DNA of 64,000 bases from Faecalibacterium taiwanense (GCF_036632915.2 NZ_CP155552.1:2418001-2482000); one strand, 5' to 3'; shown: positions 43,196 to 52,568, counted from the first letter of the stretch. Translations and numbers: made by a program. The notes: generated by a model not told the origin, from the sequence alone.

Positions 43196-44058
43196 CGCTC
43201 GACTATTTCTATGGGCAGTCGGGTGAGCTGTTTTCCTACTTCCGCATCCCCAAGGCATTGTTTCAGGACAGCCGTTTCCGGCAGCTTTCCACAGATGCCC
43301 GGACGCTGTACGGTATCCTGCTCGACCGCATGAGCCTGTCGGTCAAGAACGGCTAGATGGACAAGCAGGGACGGGTGTATATCATCTACACCGTCCGGGA
43401 AGTGCAGGAATCGCTCTGCTGCGCCGAACACAAGGCGGTCAAGCTGTTCCGGGAACTGGAGCAAATCGACCTGATCGAGCGCAAGCGGCGCGGTCTGGGC
43501 AGACCCAGCCTGATTTACGTCAAAGACTTCACCACAGGGCTGTCAAAAACGCACAATCTGAATTGTGCAAACAGCAATTCAGGCGTTGCCCAAAGCGCAG
43601 TTCAGGAGCGGCCAAAACCGCAAGCAAATAAGACTGATAAGAATAAGACAGAGATGAATAAACCTGATCCTATCCACTCAGGGGATATTCGGGAGCAACT
43701 TGAGGATTATTTTTATCAGGCGTTGGAGGTCGAACTGCTGCTTCGGCTTTTCCCGGATGATGAGGACACCATCTATCAGATCGTGGATTTGCTGGTGGAC
43801 ACCTGTGCCACCAAGCGAAGGATGCTCCGAATCGCCGGGGATGATAAGCCTGCCGAGGTGGTGCGCAGTCGGCTGAAAAAGCTGAATGCCGACCACATCC
43901 GCTTTGTGCTGAACAGCCTTGCCGAAAATGCGACCCCCGTGCGGAACATGAAACAGTATCTTCTGGCATCGCTCTACAATGCGCCCACGACCATGAATCT
44001 ACACTATCAGAACTTAACGAACCATGACTTTGCGCACGGTTCCCGGAAGGCGGGGTGA
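43192..44058 (+). pseudogene. repA: RepA-type replication initiator with an amber codon
   Basis: The frame begins MTLDYFYGQSGELFSYFRIP, the RepA_N winged-helix domain of conjugative elements, and reads on through VREVQESLCCAEHKAVKLFR to its end at 44058 (288 codons). Codon 55 is TAG (43354-43356), where the family has Trp in NGWMDKQGRVYIIYT, so one G-to-A change explains it. Translation could restart at the ATG directly after the stop (43357), giving 233 residues without half of the winged helix. The stop interrupts the DNA-binding domain, so replication function is doubtful. Confidence 0.8.
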
Positions 44059-44890
44059 TGTTATCGCAAAGAAAGCAACGATTATCGCAGTCACGAACCA
44101 GAAAGGCGGTGTCGGAAAAAGCACCACCTGTGAAAATCTGGGCATTGGGCTGGCAATGGAGGGCAAGAAAGTTCTGCTGGTGGACACCGACCCGCAGGGC
44201 AGTCTTACCATCAGCATGGGCTGGCAGCAGCCGGACGAACTGCCCACCACACTGTCTACGCTGATGCAAAAGGCAATGAACGACCAGCCCATCCAGCCCG
44301 GTGAGGGCATCCTGCATCATGCAGAGGGCGTAGACCTTATCCCTGCCAACATCGAATTGGCGGGACTGGAAGTGGCTCTTGTAAACAGTATGAACCGTGA
44401 GAAAATGCTCAAACAGGTGCTGGACGGAGCAAAACGGGAGTACGATTATATCCTGCTGGACTGTATGCCCTCTCTGGGGATGCTCACTATTAACGCTTTG
44501 GCGGCGGCTGACACCACGCTGATTCCCGTTCAGGCACAATACCTGTCCGCCAAAGGTCTGGAACAGCTTTTGCGGACTGTCGGCAAGGTGCGGCGGCAGA
44601 TCAACCCGAAATTAAAAATCGAGGGTATCCTGCTCACCATGACGGACAGCCGCACAAATTACGGAAAGCAGATTGACACCCTGATACGCCAAGCATACGG
44701 CAGTAAAATCAAAGTGTTCGACCAGACCATTCCCCGGTCTGTCCGTGCCGCCGAAACCAGTGCCGCAGGCAAGAGCATTTTCCAGCACGACCCCAAGGGC
44801 AAGGTGGCAGAAGCCTACCAATCTTTAGCGAGGGAGGTGTTGGCGGATGCCGAAAAACGGATTAAACGTAGCTCTGAAAGGGCTAGATGA
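44024..44890 (+). CDS. parA: ParA-type partition ATPase
   Basis: A 288-residue deviant Walker ATPase for element partition. The signature KGGVGKSTTCENL is near residues 27-39, the Walker B-like VLLVDTDPQGS near 50, and DYILLDCMPSLG near 142. The start is uncertain: ATG 44024 overlaps repA and has no clear ribosome site, while the conserved part starts around residue 15. It overlaps parB by 44 bp. Confidence 0.92.
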   Translation: MTLRTVPGRRGDVIAKKATIIAVTNQKGGVGKSTTCENLGIGLAMEGKKVLLVDTDPQGSLTISMGWQQPDELPTTLSTLMQKAMNDQPIQPGEGILHHAEGVDLIPANIELAGLEVALVNSMNREKMLKQVLDGAKREYDYILLDCMPSLGMLTINALAAADTTLIPVQAQYLSAKGLEQLLRTVGKVRRQINPKLKIEGILLTMTDSRTNYGKQIDTLIRQAYGSKIKVFDQTIPRSVRAAETSAAGKSIFQHDPKGKVAEAYQSLAREVLADAEKRIKRSSERAR

Positions 44891-45791
44891 CCTGTTCAGT
44901 TCGGAGGAAACCCGGCAGGAGGAACAGCGAGAACAGGTACAGCAGATTCCCGTCAACGAGTTGTTTCCGTTCAAGAACCACCCGTTCAAGGTGCTGGACG
45001 ATGATGCAATGACCCGGACGGTGGAAAGCATTTCGCAGTTTGGTGTCCTTGCGCCGCTGATTGCCCGCCCCAGACCAGAGGGCGGCTATGAGATTATCTC
45101 CGGGCATCGCCGGAAACACGCTGCGGAACTTGCGCATCTGGATACCTTGCCTGTCATTGTACGCAATATGGAGGATGATGCAGCCACGATACTGATGGTC
45201 GATTCCAATTTGCAGCGAGAACACATCCTGCCCAGCGAACGGGCGTTCGCGTATAAAATGAAGCTGGATGCGATAAAAAATCAAGGTGCTAGGTCGGATT
45301 TAACTTCATCCCAAGTTGGGATGAAGTTGCAAGCACTCGATATCGTCGGTCAGGAAGCAGGAGACAGCCGTAATCAAGTCCACCGTTTTATCCGCCTGAC
45401 AAACCTTGTTCCTGAACTGCTGGACATGGTAGACGAGAAGAAAATCTCGTTTAATCCTGCGGTTGAATTATCTTATCTGGATGAAAATCAGCAACGGGAT
45501 TTTCTTGAAGCCATGAACGACACGCAGAATGCCCCCTCTCTTTCACAGGCACAGCAGCTGAAAAAGCTGGCACAGCAGGGCGAGTTCAGTTACGATGCAG
45601 TCTACGACATTATGAACGAGGAAAAGAAAAGCGAACTAGACACCGTGACCATCAAAAACGAGACCCTGCGGAAATACTTTCCGCGCAACTACACGCCTCG
45701 GCAGATGGAAAGCATCATCATCAAGCTCCTCGACCAGTGGCAGATGAAAAAGCAGCAGGCAAAACAGAAGAAACAGGAAGAAGCGCGTTGA
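44847..45791 (+). CDS. parB: ParB-type partition protein
   Basis: A 314-residue protein with the ParB N-terminal nuclease-fold domain (PFKNHPFKVLDDDAMTRTVE, ISGHRRKHAAELAHL near 87, LQREHILPSERAFAY near 120). A central helix-turn-helix (SRNQVHRFIRLTNLVPELLD) and a C-terminal basic dimerization tail follow. GGGAGGTG lies upstream of the start. It acts with parA on centromere-like sites of the element. Confidence 0.93.
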   Translation: MPKNGLNVALKGLDDLFSSEETRQEEQREQVQQIPVNELFPFKNHPFKVLDDDAMTRTVESISQFGVLAPLIARPRPEGGYEIISGHRRKHAAELAHLDTLPVIVRNMEDDAATILMVDSNLQREHILPSERAFAYKMKLDAIKNQGARSDLTSSQVGMKLQALDIVGQEAGDSRNQVHRFIRLTNLVPELLDMVDEKKISFNPAVELSYLDENQQRDFLEAMNDTQNAPSLSQAQQLKKLAQQGEFSYDAVYDIMNEEKKSELDTVTIKNETLRKYFPRNYTPRQMESIIIKLLDQWQMKKQQAKQKKQEEAR

Positions 45792-45858
45792 GCGCAGACT
45801 GAACCAAGAGACCCAATTCGGGTCTTTTTATTTTTCAAAAATAACGGAGGAAACGCCT

Positions 45859-46329
45859 ATGAATAAGACGATAGATTTCAAGACCGCAAAGACCATCGAC
45901 ACCATGAGAAAGAAGATCGACCACATCGACGACGCAGTGACTGGCTTCTTTTCGTTCATGCACATGGCAATGCAGAACGAGCTTGCCAGCACGGATGTCT
46001 ATTTCGCCGCTGTGTCACCCGTTCTGGATTTGACCGTGATCCAGCCGGAGGAGGCTCCGCACATCCTGCCCTGCTTTGACGAGGACGATGCCGGCTACGG
46101 CATCTCCAAGGAGGAGCCGCTGGGTTTCCGCTATAACCCGAAGCAGGTCATCAAGCTGATGGGCAAGCGGTATCTGACCGGGTCGGTGATTTTCCACCGC
46201 TATACGGACGATGGCAAGTTCGCACCCCTGACCATGAGCGATATGTTTGCCATCCAGAAGTATCTGGAAACCGCCAGTGTCACGCTGATGGTCGATGAGG
46301 ATGCGCTGACCTGCATCTGCATCGACTGA
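45859..46329 (+). CDS. Conserved conjugative-element protein, DUF6329-like
   Basis: A 156-residue acidic protein with CGGAGGAAACG upstream. There is no membrane segment. The N terminus is helical (AKTIDTMRKKIDHIDDAVTG), then it is beta-rich with FRYNPKQVIKLMGKRYLTGS. It lies between parB and the DUF3846 gene, an order usual in Tn1549-like elements of gut Clostridia. The function is unknown. Confidence 0.6.
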   Translation: MNKTIDFKTAKTIDTMRKKIDHIDDAVTGFFSFMHMAMQNELASTDVYFAAVSPVLDLTVIQPEEAPHILPCFDEDDAGYGISKEEPLGFRYNPKQVIKLMGKRYLTGSVIFHRYTDDGKFAPLTMSDMFAIQKYLETASVTLMVDEDALTCICID

Positions 46330-46340
46330 GGGGAAGCGGA

Positions 46341-46781
46341 ATGGAAGAAAACACTCTTTCTGTCCTGCAAATCGCGCCGGGGCAGTACCCGAAACAGGTC
46401 GAGATTGACAACGATCTGAAAGCATTGCAGCAGGCAGTCGGTGGCAGCATCGGTGCCAGCTACCCGTTTAGCGACCCGGTTGCCATCGTCTACAACGATG
46501 ATGGCAAGCTGATGGGTTTGCCCCTGAACCGCGCCCTGCGGGATGAGCATGGCGAAGCCTACGATGTGGTTGCCGGAACCTTTCTGGTGGTCGGTCTGGG
46601 TGAGGAAGATTTTGCATCCCTCACCCCGGAATTGGCTGAAAAGTTTGAGAAGAAATTTCACCAGCCCGAAGATTTTATCCGGCTGGGACATCGGATGATG
46701 GTCATTCGTGTACCCGATGAGGCAGTCCGCCCTGAGAAAAACAAAGCTGCGCCATCGAAGAATGCAGGTCTTGACCGCTGA
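46341..46781 (+). CDS. DUF3846 domain protein
   Basis: A 146-residue protein. The DUF3846 domain (about 5-110) is recognised by LQIAPGQYPKQVEIDNDLKA and GTFLVVGLGEEDFASLTPEL. The function is unknown, but it is common in integrative elements and some phages. AGGGGAAGCGGA precedes the ATG, 11 bp after the previous stop. Confidence 0.75.
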   Translation: MEENTLSVLQIAPGQYPKQVEIDNDLKALQQAVGGSIGASYPFSDPVAIVYNDDGKLMGLPLNRALRDEHGEAYDVVAGTFLVVGLGEEDFASLTPELAEKFEKKFHQPEDFIRLGHRMMVIRVPDEAVRPEKNKAAPSKNAGLDR

Positions 46782-46811
46782 TTCCTATTTTCTGCACAGG
46801 GGGTGATGCAA

Positions 46812-47270
46812 ATGCAGGAAGAAATCGAGCAGAAATCATTCAACATTATGATCTCCACCACAAAGCTGTCCGCCCGGACACTCCTGCGGGCGGTAAAGGC
46901 AGCGCTTCGGCTGTACCAATCCAAGGCATCCCAAGGCAAGCAGAGCGTCCGTACCCTTCTGCGGCAAAACCGGGGCGTATCCAGCGTGGAGATCAGCAAG
47001 ACCGGCATCCGTGGCTTGGAACGCTATGCCAAAAAGTACGGCATCGACTATGCCATCCGCAAAGACACCTCCGAAGTGCCGCCCCGGTATCTGGTCTTTT
47101 TCAAAGCCCCGGATGCAGAAGCATTTCAATCGGCGTTCAAGGAGTATTCGGCATCTCTGCTGAACAAGGATAAACGCCCCTCGGTTCTGGCACGATTGCA
47201 GGAGTTGGTGCAGGCGGCGGCAGAACTCCCCGGCAAAGTCCGGCACAAGGAACAGGAGCGTGGACTGTGA
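46812..47270 (+). CDS. PcfB-like protein (DUF3801)
   Basis: A 152-residue protein of the PcfB/DUF3801 family, which associates with the coupling protein and relaxosome in conjugation. ATG 46812 follows AGGGGGTG; an upstream GTG at 46803 is possible. Markers are KLSARTLLRAVKAALRLYQS and GIRGLERYAKKYGIDYAIRK. It ends in a 4-bp overlap with the VirD4 gene. Confidence 0.8.
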   Translation: MQEEIEQKSFNIMISTTKLSARTLLRAVKAALRLYQSKASQGKQSVRTLLRQNRGVSSVEISKTGIRGLERYAKKYGIDYAIRKDTSEVPPRYLVFFKAPDAEAFQSAFKEYSASLLNKDKRPSVLARLQELVQAAAELPGKVRHKEQERGL

Positions 47271-49033
47271 CCATGAAAAAGCTGACAAAGCTGCTGGCGC
47301 TCTATCTGCCCTATCTTCTGCTGGGGCTGGTGGCAACCAACTTTGGCGAGGCGTGGCGGCTTGCCGAGGGCAAGGAGCTGGGTGAACGCATTATGTCCAT
47401 AATGGGCACCATCCCGGTGGCGTTTGCAAACCCTCTGCCCAGCCTGCATCCGCTGGATTTGCTGGTGGGTTTGTGCTGCGGCGCAGGGTTACGGCTTGCA
47501 GTCTATTTGCGTGGAAAAAACGCCAAAAAGTACCGCCATGGCATGGAGTACGGCTCTGCCCGGTGGGGCAATGCCAAGGACATTGAGCCGTTCATGGCTC
47601 CTAAGTTTGCCGACAACATCATCCTGACTAAAACAGAACGGTTGATGATGTCCAACCGCCCGCCTGACCCCAAGAACGCCCGAAACAAAAACGTGCTGGT
47701 AGTGGGCGGTTCCGGCAGCGGTAAGACGCGGTTTTGGCTGAAACCGAATCTGCTTCAGTGCCACAGCTCCTATGTCGTCACCGATCCGAAAGGTAGTATC
47801 GTGGTCGAGTGCGGGAACGCACTTCTGAAAAACGGCTACAAGCTGAAAATCCTGAATACCATTAACTTCAAAAAGTCGATGCACTACAATCCCTTCGCCT
47901 ATGTCCACAGCGAAAAGGACATTCTGAAGCTGGTTACGACCCTGATGACCAACACCAAGGGCGAAGGGTCCGGCGGGGACCCCTTCTGGGAGAAAAGTGA
48001 ACGTCTTTTGCTGACCGCCCTGATCGCCTATCTGCATTATGAAGCCCCGGTGGAGGAGCAAAACTTCGCTACTCTGCTGGAAATGCTCAACACCATGCAG
48101 GTGTTGGAGGACGACGAGGAATACCAGAACCCGGTGGATCTGCTGTTTGAAGAACTGGCAAAAAAGAAGCCCAACAGCTTTGCCGGTCGGCAGTACAAAC
48201 TTTACAAGCTGGCTGCCGGAAAGACCGCAAAATCCATCCTGATTTCCTGCGGTGCCCGGCTTGCGCCCTTCGACATCCAAGAATTGCGTGACCTCACCAT
48301 GTACGATGAGCTGCAACTGGACACGTTGGGTGATAAGAAAACGGCGCTGTTCCTCATCATGTCGGACACGGATTCCACCTTCAACTTCCTCATCAGCATG
48401 GTCTACACCCAGCTTTTCAATCTGCTGTGCGATAAAGCAGATGATGTGTACGGCGGCAAGCTGCCCGTCCATGTGCGGTGCCTGATCGACGAGTGTGCCA
48501 ACATCGGGCAGATTCCCAATCTGGAAAAGCTGGTGGCCACCATCCGCAGCCGTGAGATCTCCGCCTGTCTTGTTTTGCAGGCGAAAAGCCAGCTAAAGGC
48601 TATCTACAAGGACAATGCGGATACCATCATTGGCAACATGGACAGTCAGATTTTTCTCGGCGGCTCGGAACCCGGTACACTGAAAGACCTGTCCGAAATT
48701 CTGGGAAAAGAAACGATTGATTCTTTTAACACTTCGGACACGCGCGGTAATTCGCCATCCTACGGAACATCGTTCCAAAAACTTGGTCACGAATTATTGA
48801 GCCGGGACGAGCTGGCGGTGTTGGACGGCGGCAAGTGTATTTTGCAGCTGCGTGGTGTCAGACCGTTTCTTTCTGACAAGTACGACCTGACCCAGCACCC
48901 TAACTACAAGCTGACCTCGGATTACGACCCCAAAAACACCTTCGATATTGAAAAATATCTGAACCGAAAAGAAAAAATCAATCCCAATGATGAATTTGTT
49001 GTGATTGACGCTGATTCGCTTCCGTCTGCCTGA
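47267..49033 (+). CDS. VirD4/TraG-type conjugation coupling protein
   Basis: A 588-residue ATPase that links the relaxosome to the type IV secretion channel. Two membrane helices lie at about 8-25 and 55-80. Walker A is GGSGSGKTR near 146, and Walker B LIDECANIGQIPNLEKLV near 406. The TraG core is complete and ends near QHPNYKLTSDYDPKNTFDIE. It starts at GTG 47267 with AGGAGCG upstream. The remaining secretion genes are missing after the truncated Maff2 gene. Confidence 0.94.
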   Translation: MTMKKLTKLLALYLPYLLLGLVATNFGEAWRLAEGKELGERIMSIMGTIPVAFANPLPSLHPLDLLVGLCCGAGLRLAVYLRGKNAKKYRHGMEYGSARWGNAKDIEPFMAPKFADNIILTKTERLMMSNRPPDPKNARNKNVLVVGGSGSGKTRFWLKPNLLQCHSSYVVTDPKGSIVVECGNALLKNGYKLKILNTINFKKSMHYNPFAYVHSEKDILKLVTTLMTNTKGEGSGGDPFWEKSERLLLTALIAYLHYEAPVEEQNFATLLEMLNTMQVLEDDEEYQNPVDLLFEELAKKKPNSFAGRQYKLYKLAAGKTAKSILISCGARLAPFDIQELRDLTMYDELQLDTLGDKKTALFLIMSDTDSTFNFLISMVYTQLFNLLCDKADDVYGGKLPVHVRCLIDECANIGQIPNLEKLVATIRSREISACLVLQAKSQLKAIYKDNADTIIGNMDSQIFLGGSEPGTLKDLSEILGKETIDSFNTSDTRGNSPSYGTSFQKLGHELLSRDELAVLDGGKCILQLRGVRPFLSDKYDLTQHPNYKLTSDYDPKNTFDIEKYLNRKEKINPNDEFVVIDADSLPSA

Positions 49034-49167
49034 CCCGGTAGGCGGTTTTATTTTTGATCGGAGAGGTACACCAGCAAGCCAACTTCCGCCGCAGTTTGCG
49101 GCTTCAATATGCAGCTTCAGGTGTGTACGGACGGTCTACAACTTTCATTTATAAAGGAGAAACGACT

Positions 49168-49326
49168 ATGGAATTCTTTAACTCTGCTATCGAAGTCCTC
49201 CAGACCCTCGTTGTTGCCCTCGGTGCCGGTCTCGGCGTGTGGGGTGCTATCAATCTGCTGGAGGGCTATGGTAACGACAACCCCGGCTCCAAGTCTCAGG
49301 GCATGAAGCAGTTCATGGCTAATTAA
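49168..49326 (+). pseudogene. Maff2-type conjugation membrane protein, 3'-truncated
   Basis: AAAGGAG precedes ATG 49168. The 52 codons match Maff2 proteins (FFNSAIEVLQTLVVALGAGL, LLEGYGNDNPGSKSQGMKQF), but the family continues with a glycine-rich second helix where this frame stops after MAN. The joint is at about 49317-49320 and marks where the resistance unit replaced the rest of the transfer operon. Confidence 0.75.
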
Positions 49327-49388
49327 AGGGAACAAAAAGAAAGGAAAAGCCAATCCAGACGGTATCAGCGGCAGGCTACAAGAATAAA

Positions 49389-49417
49389 TTGTGATTTCAC
49401 AAGATTGGTGCTATAAT
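49389..49417 (+). promoter_or_regulatory. Promoter overlapped by a palindromic operator
   Basis: TTGTGA (49389-49394), 17 bp and TATAAT (49412-49417). The -35 is half of the perfect palindrome TTGTGATTTCACAA (49389-49402). The next gene encodes a helix-turn-helix protein, so autorepression is likely. Confidence 0.65.
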
Positions 49418-49480
49418 AAGAGAAAAGTTCCTGCCGGGGCAGCCGCTCCGGTGGTATGGATAGAAAGGCAGGAAAACAAT

Positions 49481-49753
49481 ATGCACATCAGCTATAAACC
49501 ACTCTGGCACACACTGTTAGAGCGTGATATGAGAAAAGAGGATTTAAGGCTTGCCGCTGGTATGACAACAAATATGATTGCCAACATGAGCAAAGAGGGA
49601 AAGCACATCAGCATGGATACATTAGCCCGTATCTGCGAAACGCTGAATTGTGAGATTACCGATGTGATTGAGTTAGTACCAGACGAGCCTGCTTCCACAG
49701 GAGGTAAGGAACATGAGCGAATTGAAACCAAGAATAAAAGAAAATGGAATTGA
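49481..49753 (+). CDS. Small XRE-type helix-turn-helix regulator
   Basis: A 90-residue Cro/C1-type repressor-like protein (WHTLLERDMRKEDLRLAAGM, then ISMDTLARICETLNCEITDV). AAGGCAGGAAAAC lies ahead of the ATG. It overlaps tnpV by 41 bp. The palindrome over its promoter is the likely operator. Confidence 0.85.
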   Translation: MHISYKPLWHTLLERDMRKEDLRLAAGMTTNMIANMSKEGKHISMDTLARICETLNCEITDVIELVPDEPASTGGKEHERIETKNKRKWN

Positions 49754-50090
49754 TTATATCCTTGTTGGAGATTACTACATCCCGGACTTGAAGTTGCCGG
49801 AGGAACACCGCCCCATCGGAAAGTACGGACGGATGCACCGGGAATATTTAAGAGAAGTCTGCCCAGCCAGATTACACACATTGACCCTGACCGGGGAATT
49901 GTGGACATATCTTGCAGACCTGAACGAACAGGCACAGAAACGGTTAGACACCATCATGGAGCAGATGAAAGCTGCCGAGGGCGTGACCGAGGAATTGAAG
50001 CGTACCCGTCAAATGGAATGGGTGCAGCGTTGCAATAACATTCACAACCGGGCAGAAGAAATTGTTTTACATGAGATGATTTATTCATAA
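49713..50090 (+). CDS. tnpV: Transposon-encoded protein TnpV
   Basis: A 125-residue protein of the TnpV family from Tn4451-like transposons (YILVGDYYIPDLKLPEEHRP, GKYGRMHREYLREVCPARLH). ACAGGAGG lies ahead of the ATG inside the regulator gene. The function is undefined. It precedes the lincosamide-resistance gene, so the two probably moved together. Confidence 0.75.
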   Translation: MSELKPRIKENGIDYILVGDYYIPDLKLPEEHRPIGKYGRMHREYLREVCPARLHTLTLTGELWTYLADLNEQAQKRLDTIMEQMKAAEGVTEELKRTRQMEWVQRCNNIHNRAEEIVLHEMIYS

Positions 50091-50141
50091 CGGTATGGTA
50101 GAATGATTATTACAAATTAGAAGTTGTAAAGGAGACTTTGT

Positions 50142-50633
50142 ATGGGTAGAAAAGAAATAACAACAAAAGAAGATTTAATGAAAGTAATAGAATTATTCGA
50201 AAATACTGGAATTACATACTGGTTGGATGGCGGATGGGGTGTAGATATTTTAGCTGGTAAACAAACAAGAATTCATAGAGATATAGATATAAATTTTGAT
50301 GCTCAACATACGGAAAAATTGTTAAATGTGCTTTTGAATCTGGGCTATAAAATTGATACAGACTGGAAACCGGTTAGAATAGAGTTATATAGTGATGAAC
50401 TTGGTTACTTAGACATTCACCCGTTCGTTTTAAGTGAGGACGGAACTTCAAAACAAGCTGATTTAGAGGGTGGCTGGTATGAGTTTGAAAAAGATTACTT
50501 TGGTAGTGCTTTTTTTGAAGGAAAAACAATTCCTTGTATATCCTTAAAAGGCCAAAGAGTTTTCCATTCAGGTTATGAATTAAGAGATAAAGATAAGCAT
50601 GATATTTCAATTCTTGAAAGTTTATCAAAATAA
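50142..50633 (+). CDS. Lincosamide nucleotidyltransferase, Lnu(A)/(C)-like
   Basis: A 163-residue enzyme that inactivates lincomycin and clindamycin by adding a nucleotide. The nucleotidyltransferase motif is YWLDGGWGVDILAGKQTR (residues 26-43), followed by the metal-binding DIDINFDAQHTEK. Later motifs YLDIHPF and FHSGYE match Lnu proteins. It is very AT-rich compared with the flanks. AAAGGAG precedes the start, 51 bp after tnpV. The exact lnu class needs a database comparison. Confidence 0.88.
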   Translation: MGRKEITTKEDLMKVIELFENTGITYWLDGGWGVDILAGKQTRIHRDIDINFDAQHTEKLLNVLLNLGYKIDTDWKPVRIELYSDELGYLDIHPFVLSEDGTSKQADLEGGWYEFEKDYFGSAFFEGKTIPCISLKGQRVFHSGYELRDKDKHDISILESLSK

Positions 50634-50751
50634 CATTGCTGTAATTTCTAAGATAAATTCCACTTTATCGCTTTGAAATTTTAACTGAATAAGTATAGCA
50701 CCAACCGCTGCTACATGGAAGCAAACACAACCATGCAACAGCGGTTTTTCT

Positions 50752-51558
50752 TTACCGTTTTTTCCTTTGACTGATAGGAGTTCCTGTTTTCTTTGATTTT
50801 TGTAGAATCCGAATGAGCCAGCGAAATTCTTCGTCTGACAGATTTTTATAGTTGATGCCGAGCTGCTTGCAGTAAAGGACAACCAGCTTTTCATCCCGAC
50901 TGCCCTTGAAATTTTCAACCGCTTCCAAATTTTCTTTCAATTCATCGGCAACGGTGGTCTGGGGCGCACTCTCGCTGTCCTTTTTGTGGGCTTCCCGAAT
51001 ATCCCGGATAATGAGATTGAGGTCATCAAGAACCATGTGGCTGAAATATTCATCATCGCTGATATGGGCGGCTTGCAGCACTTTCAAATGCGGGTCGTCT
51101 TCGCCGGGGCGATACCGTTCAATGATTTCATGCCGGACAGTATCGACAAGGGCGTTGAGGTTTTGAATCTGCATGGTGGCAATCCCATCTACATAAATCT
51201 CAATGTCCGCAAGAAACTTGATAAAGTCCTTATGAGTGGCAAGCTCACAGAGCAGACGGTTGTTAATCCGACCGCCTTTCAGAAGTGCCACCATCTCATC
51301 ATTCAAATGCAGCTCTGTTAGTGGCGTGTTGATCTGCTCCCGGTTCTCTGTCCGGCACAGCAGATAATCAACGGAAACCCCATAGAAGTCTGCCAGCGTG
51401 ATAAGGTTGCCATGATTGATTTCCTTATAATCCTCTTTTTCATAACTGCCAAGAGCTGATTTGGAAATGCCCGTCAGCTCTGATAATTCTTCCAGATTTA
51501 AGCCTTTGTCCTTGCGGAGTTCCCAAAGGCGTTCCTGTATGCTTGTCGCTCCTTTCAT
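50752..51558 (-). CDS. XRE-type regulator with long C-terminal domain
   Basis: A 268-residue protein. Residues 8-70 form a Cro/C1 helix-turn-helix (LWELRKDKGLNLEELSELTG, SKSALGSYEKEDYKEINHGN). About 200 helical residues of unknown function follow, with FLADIEIYVDGIATMQIQNL. GAAAGGAGCG precedes ATG 51558. It is divergent from the mobilizable element genes that start at 52042 and probably controls them. Confidence 0.85.
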   Translation of the reverse strand: MKGATSIQERLWELRKDKGLNLEELSELTGISKSALGSYEKEDYKEINHGNLITLADFYGVSVDYLLCRTENREQINTPLTELHLNDEMVALLKGGRINNRLLCELATHKDFIKFLADIEIYVDGIATMQIQNLNALVDTVRHEIIERYRPGEDDPHLKVLQAAHISDDEYFSHMVLDDLNLIIRDIREAHKKDSESAPQTTVADELKENLEAVENFKGSRDEKLVVLYCKQLGINYKNLSDEEFRWLIRILQKSKKTGTPISQRKKR

Positions 51559-52041
51559 GGGCGCACGCTCCTTTCCGGCGGTTTCATTACTGCCGCTTAA
51601 CTGGATTATATCATACTTTCCGCAATCGTGGAAATTTCTGATTTTTACCCTTAATTCCTACTTTGTGGACATACGGCACAGGGCACAAAAATGTTCTATG
51701 ATACAGGTAGTTCATCGATGGATTATTCCAATCGAATGACCAGCCTGTGTGGGATATGCTTCCCCGGCGATGTAGCGCCATGACTTTTGGCAGGGATATG
51801 GAGGAACCCTGACCGAAACGAGCGTACCAAAGGGAGCAATACGCCGCTGTGAGATTCAGGGGAGGAACGACACCGGGGAGAACTGGCGAACTGATACCGA
51901 AATGATACCGAAACACGACAATCTGATAGGGGGATAGTCTACCCTATTGCTGATACTTCTGGAGATTTTAGACGGCTCTATGACCGTAATTTTGCCGAAA
52001 ATCGCCCCGAAACTATACACTAAAACGGGAGGAAACGCAAT
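51559..52041. other. Divergent non-coding control region
   Basis: No gene is recognised. The repeat-like phrases CTGATACCGAAATGATACCG (51893-51912 region) contain the doubled unit GATACCGAAA. The region should carry the promoters of the XRE gene and of the 52042 operon and may bind the XRE protein. Confidence 0.4.
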
Positions 52042-52230
52042 ATGCCGAGAATGAGCAAAAAGAGGAAGCATGAGCTTTCTTTTTACCTCAATGACCGGGG
52101 GCGTGTCACTTACAACGAATTATGCCGGAAATGCAAGCATGGGTGCAAGCAGAGCTTCCGGGCGGTTGTGGTTGACTGCCCCCGTTATTTATCCAAAAGA
52201 GCAAAGAAAAAGGAGGAACACACCGAATGA
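52042..52230 (+). CDS. Small Cys-rich element protein
   Basis: A 62-residue basic protein with AAACGGGAGGAAACG upstream. Four Cys (CRKCKHGC near residue 28, then DCPRY) could bind zinc. It overlaps the next gene by 4 bp (ATGA). It is often seen at the start of such mobilizable elements; the function is unknown. Confidence 0.65.
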   Translation: MPRMSKKRKHELSFYLNDRGRVTYNELCRKCKHGCKQSFRAVVVDCPRYLSKRAKKKEEHTE

Positions 52231-52568
52231 ATTTTGAATTTATGACGATAGGCACACCGTTGCCGCCCTGTATGCCCTTTCCCAGAGCGTTGACAGGATT
52301 TCCAGTCAGCAGCACCGCAAAGGTCATGTACTGCCGGATGTTGGACGCTATGCTATCCAACGGACAGGAGGACGAGAACGGAATCCTGTTTATCTGCTTC
52401 CCTGTCACAGCCATTGCCGCAGTCCTGTCCCGCAGCCCCATGACGGTCAAGCGTTCTCTGAATGAACTGGAAACCGCCGGACTGATCATGCGAGTGCGTC
52501 AGGGCGTTGGAGAACCAAACAGGATTTATGTGCTGATACCGGGAAAGGAGGACGCTGCCCTTGCCTGA
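52227..52568 (+). CDS. Winged-helix replication-initiator-like protein
   Basis: A 113-residue protein. Residues 27-100 resemble the RepA_N winged helix (STAKVMYCRMLDAML, then SRSPMTVKRSLNELETAGLI), but the protein is much shorter than full initiators. It overlaps its neighbours on both sides by a few bases. It probably works with the primase/VapE genes at 60.2-62.2 kb in element replication, from which it is now separated by the lsa/IS91 insertion. Confidence 0.7.
   Translation: MNFEFMTIGTPLPPCMPFPRALTGFPVSSTAKVMYCRMLDAMLSNGQEDENGILFICFPVTAIAAVLSRSPMTVKRSLNELETAGLIMRVRQGVGEPNRIYVLIPGKEDAALA

Noticed and set aside
43192..44058. Stop-codon reassignment or recoding of TAG in repA
   Set aside because: No other gene in the window uses in-frame TAG, and a single TGG-to-TAG change is a simpler explanation.
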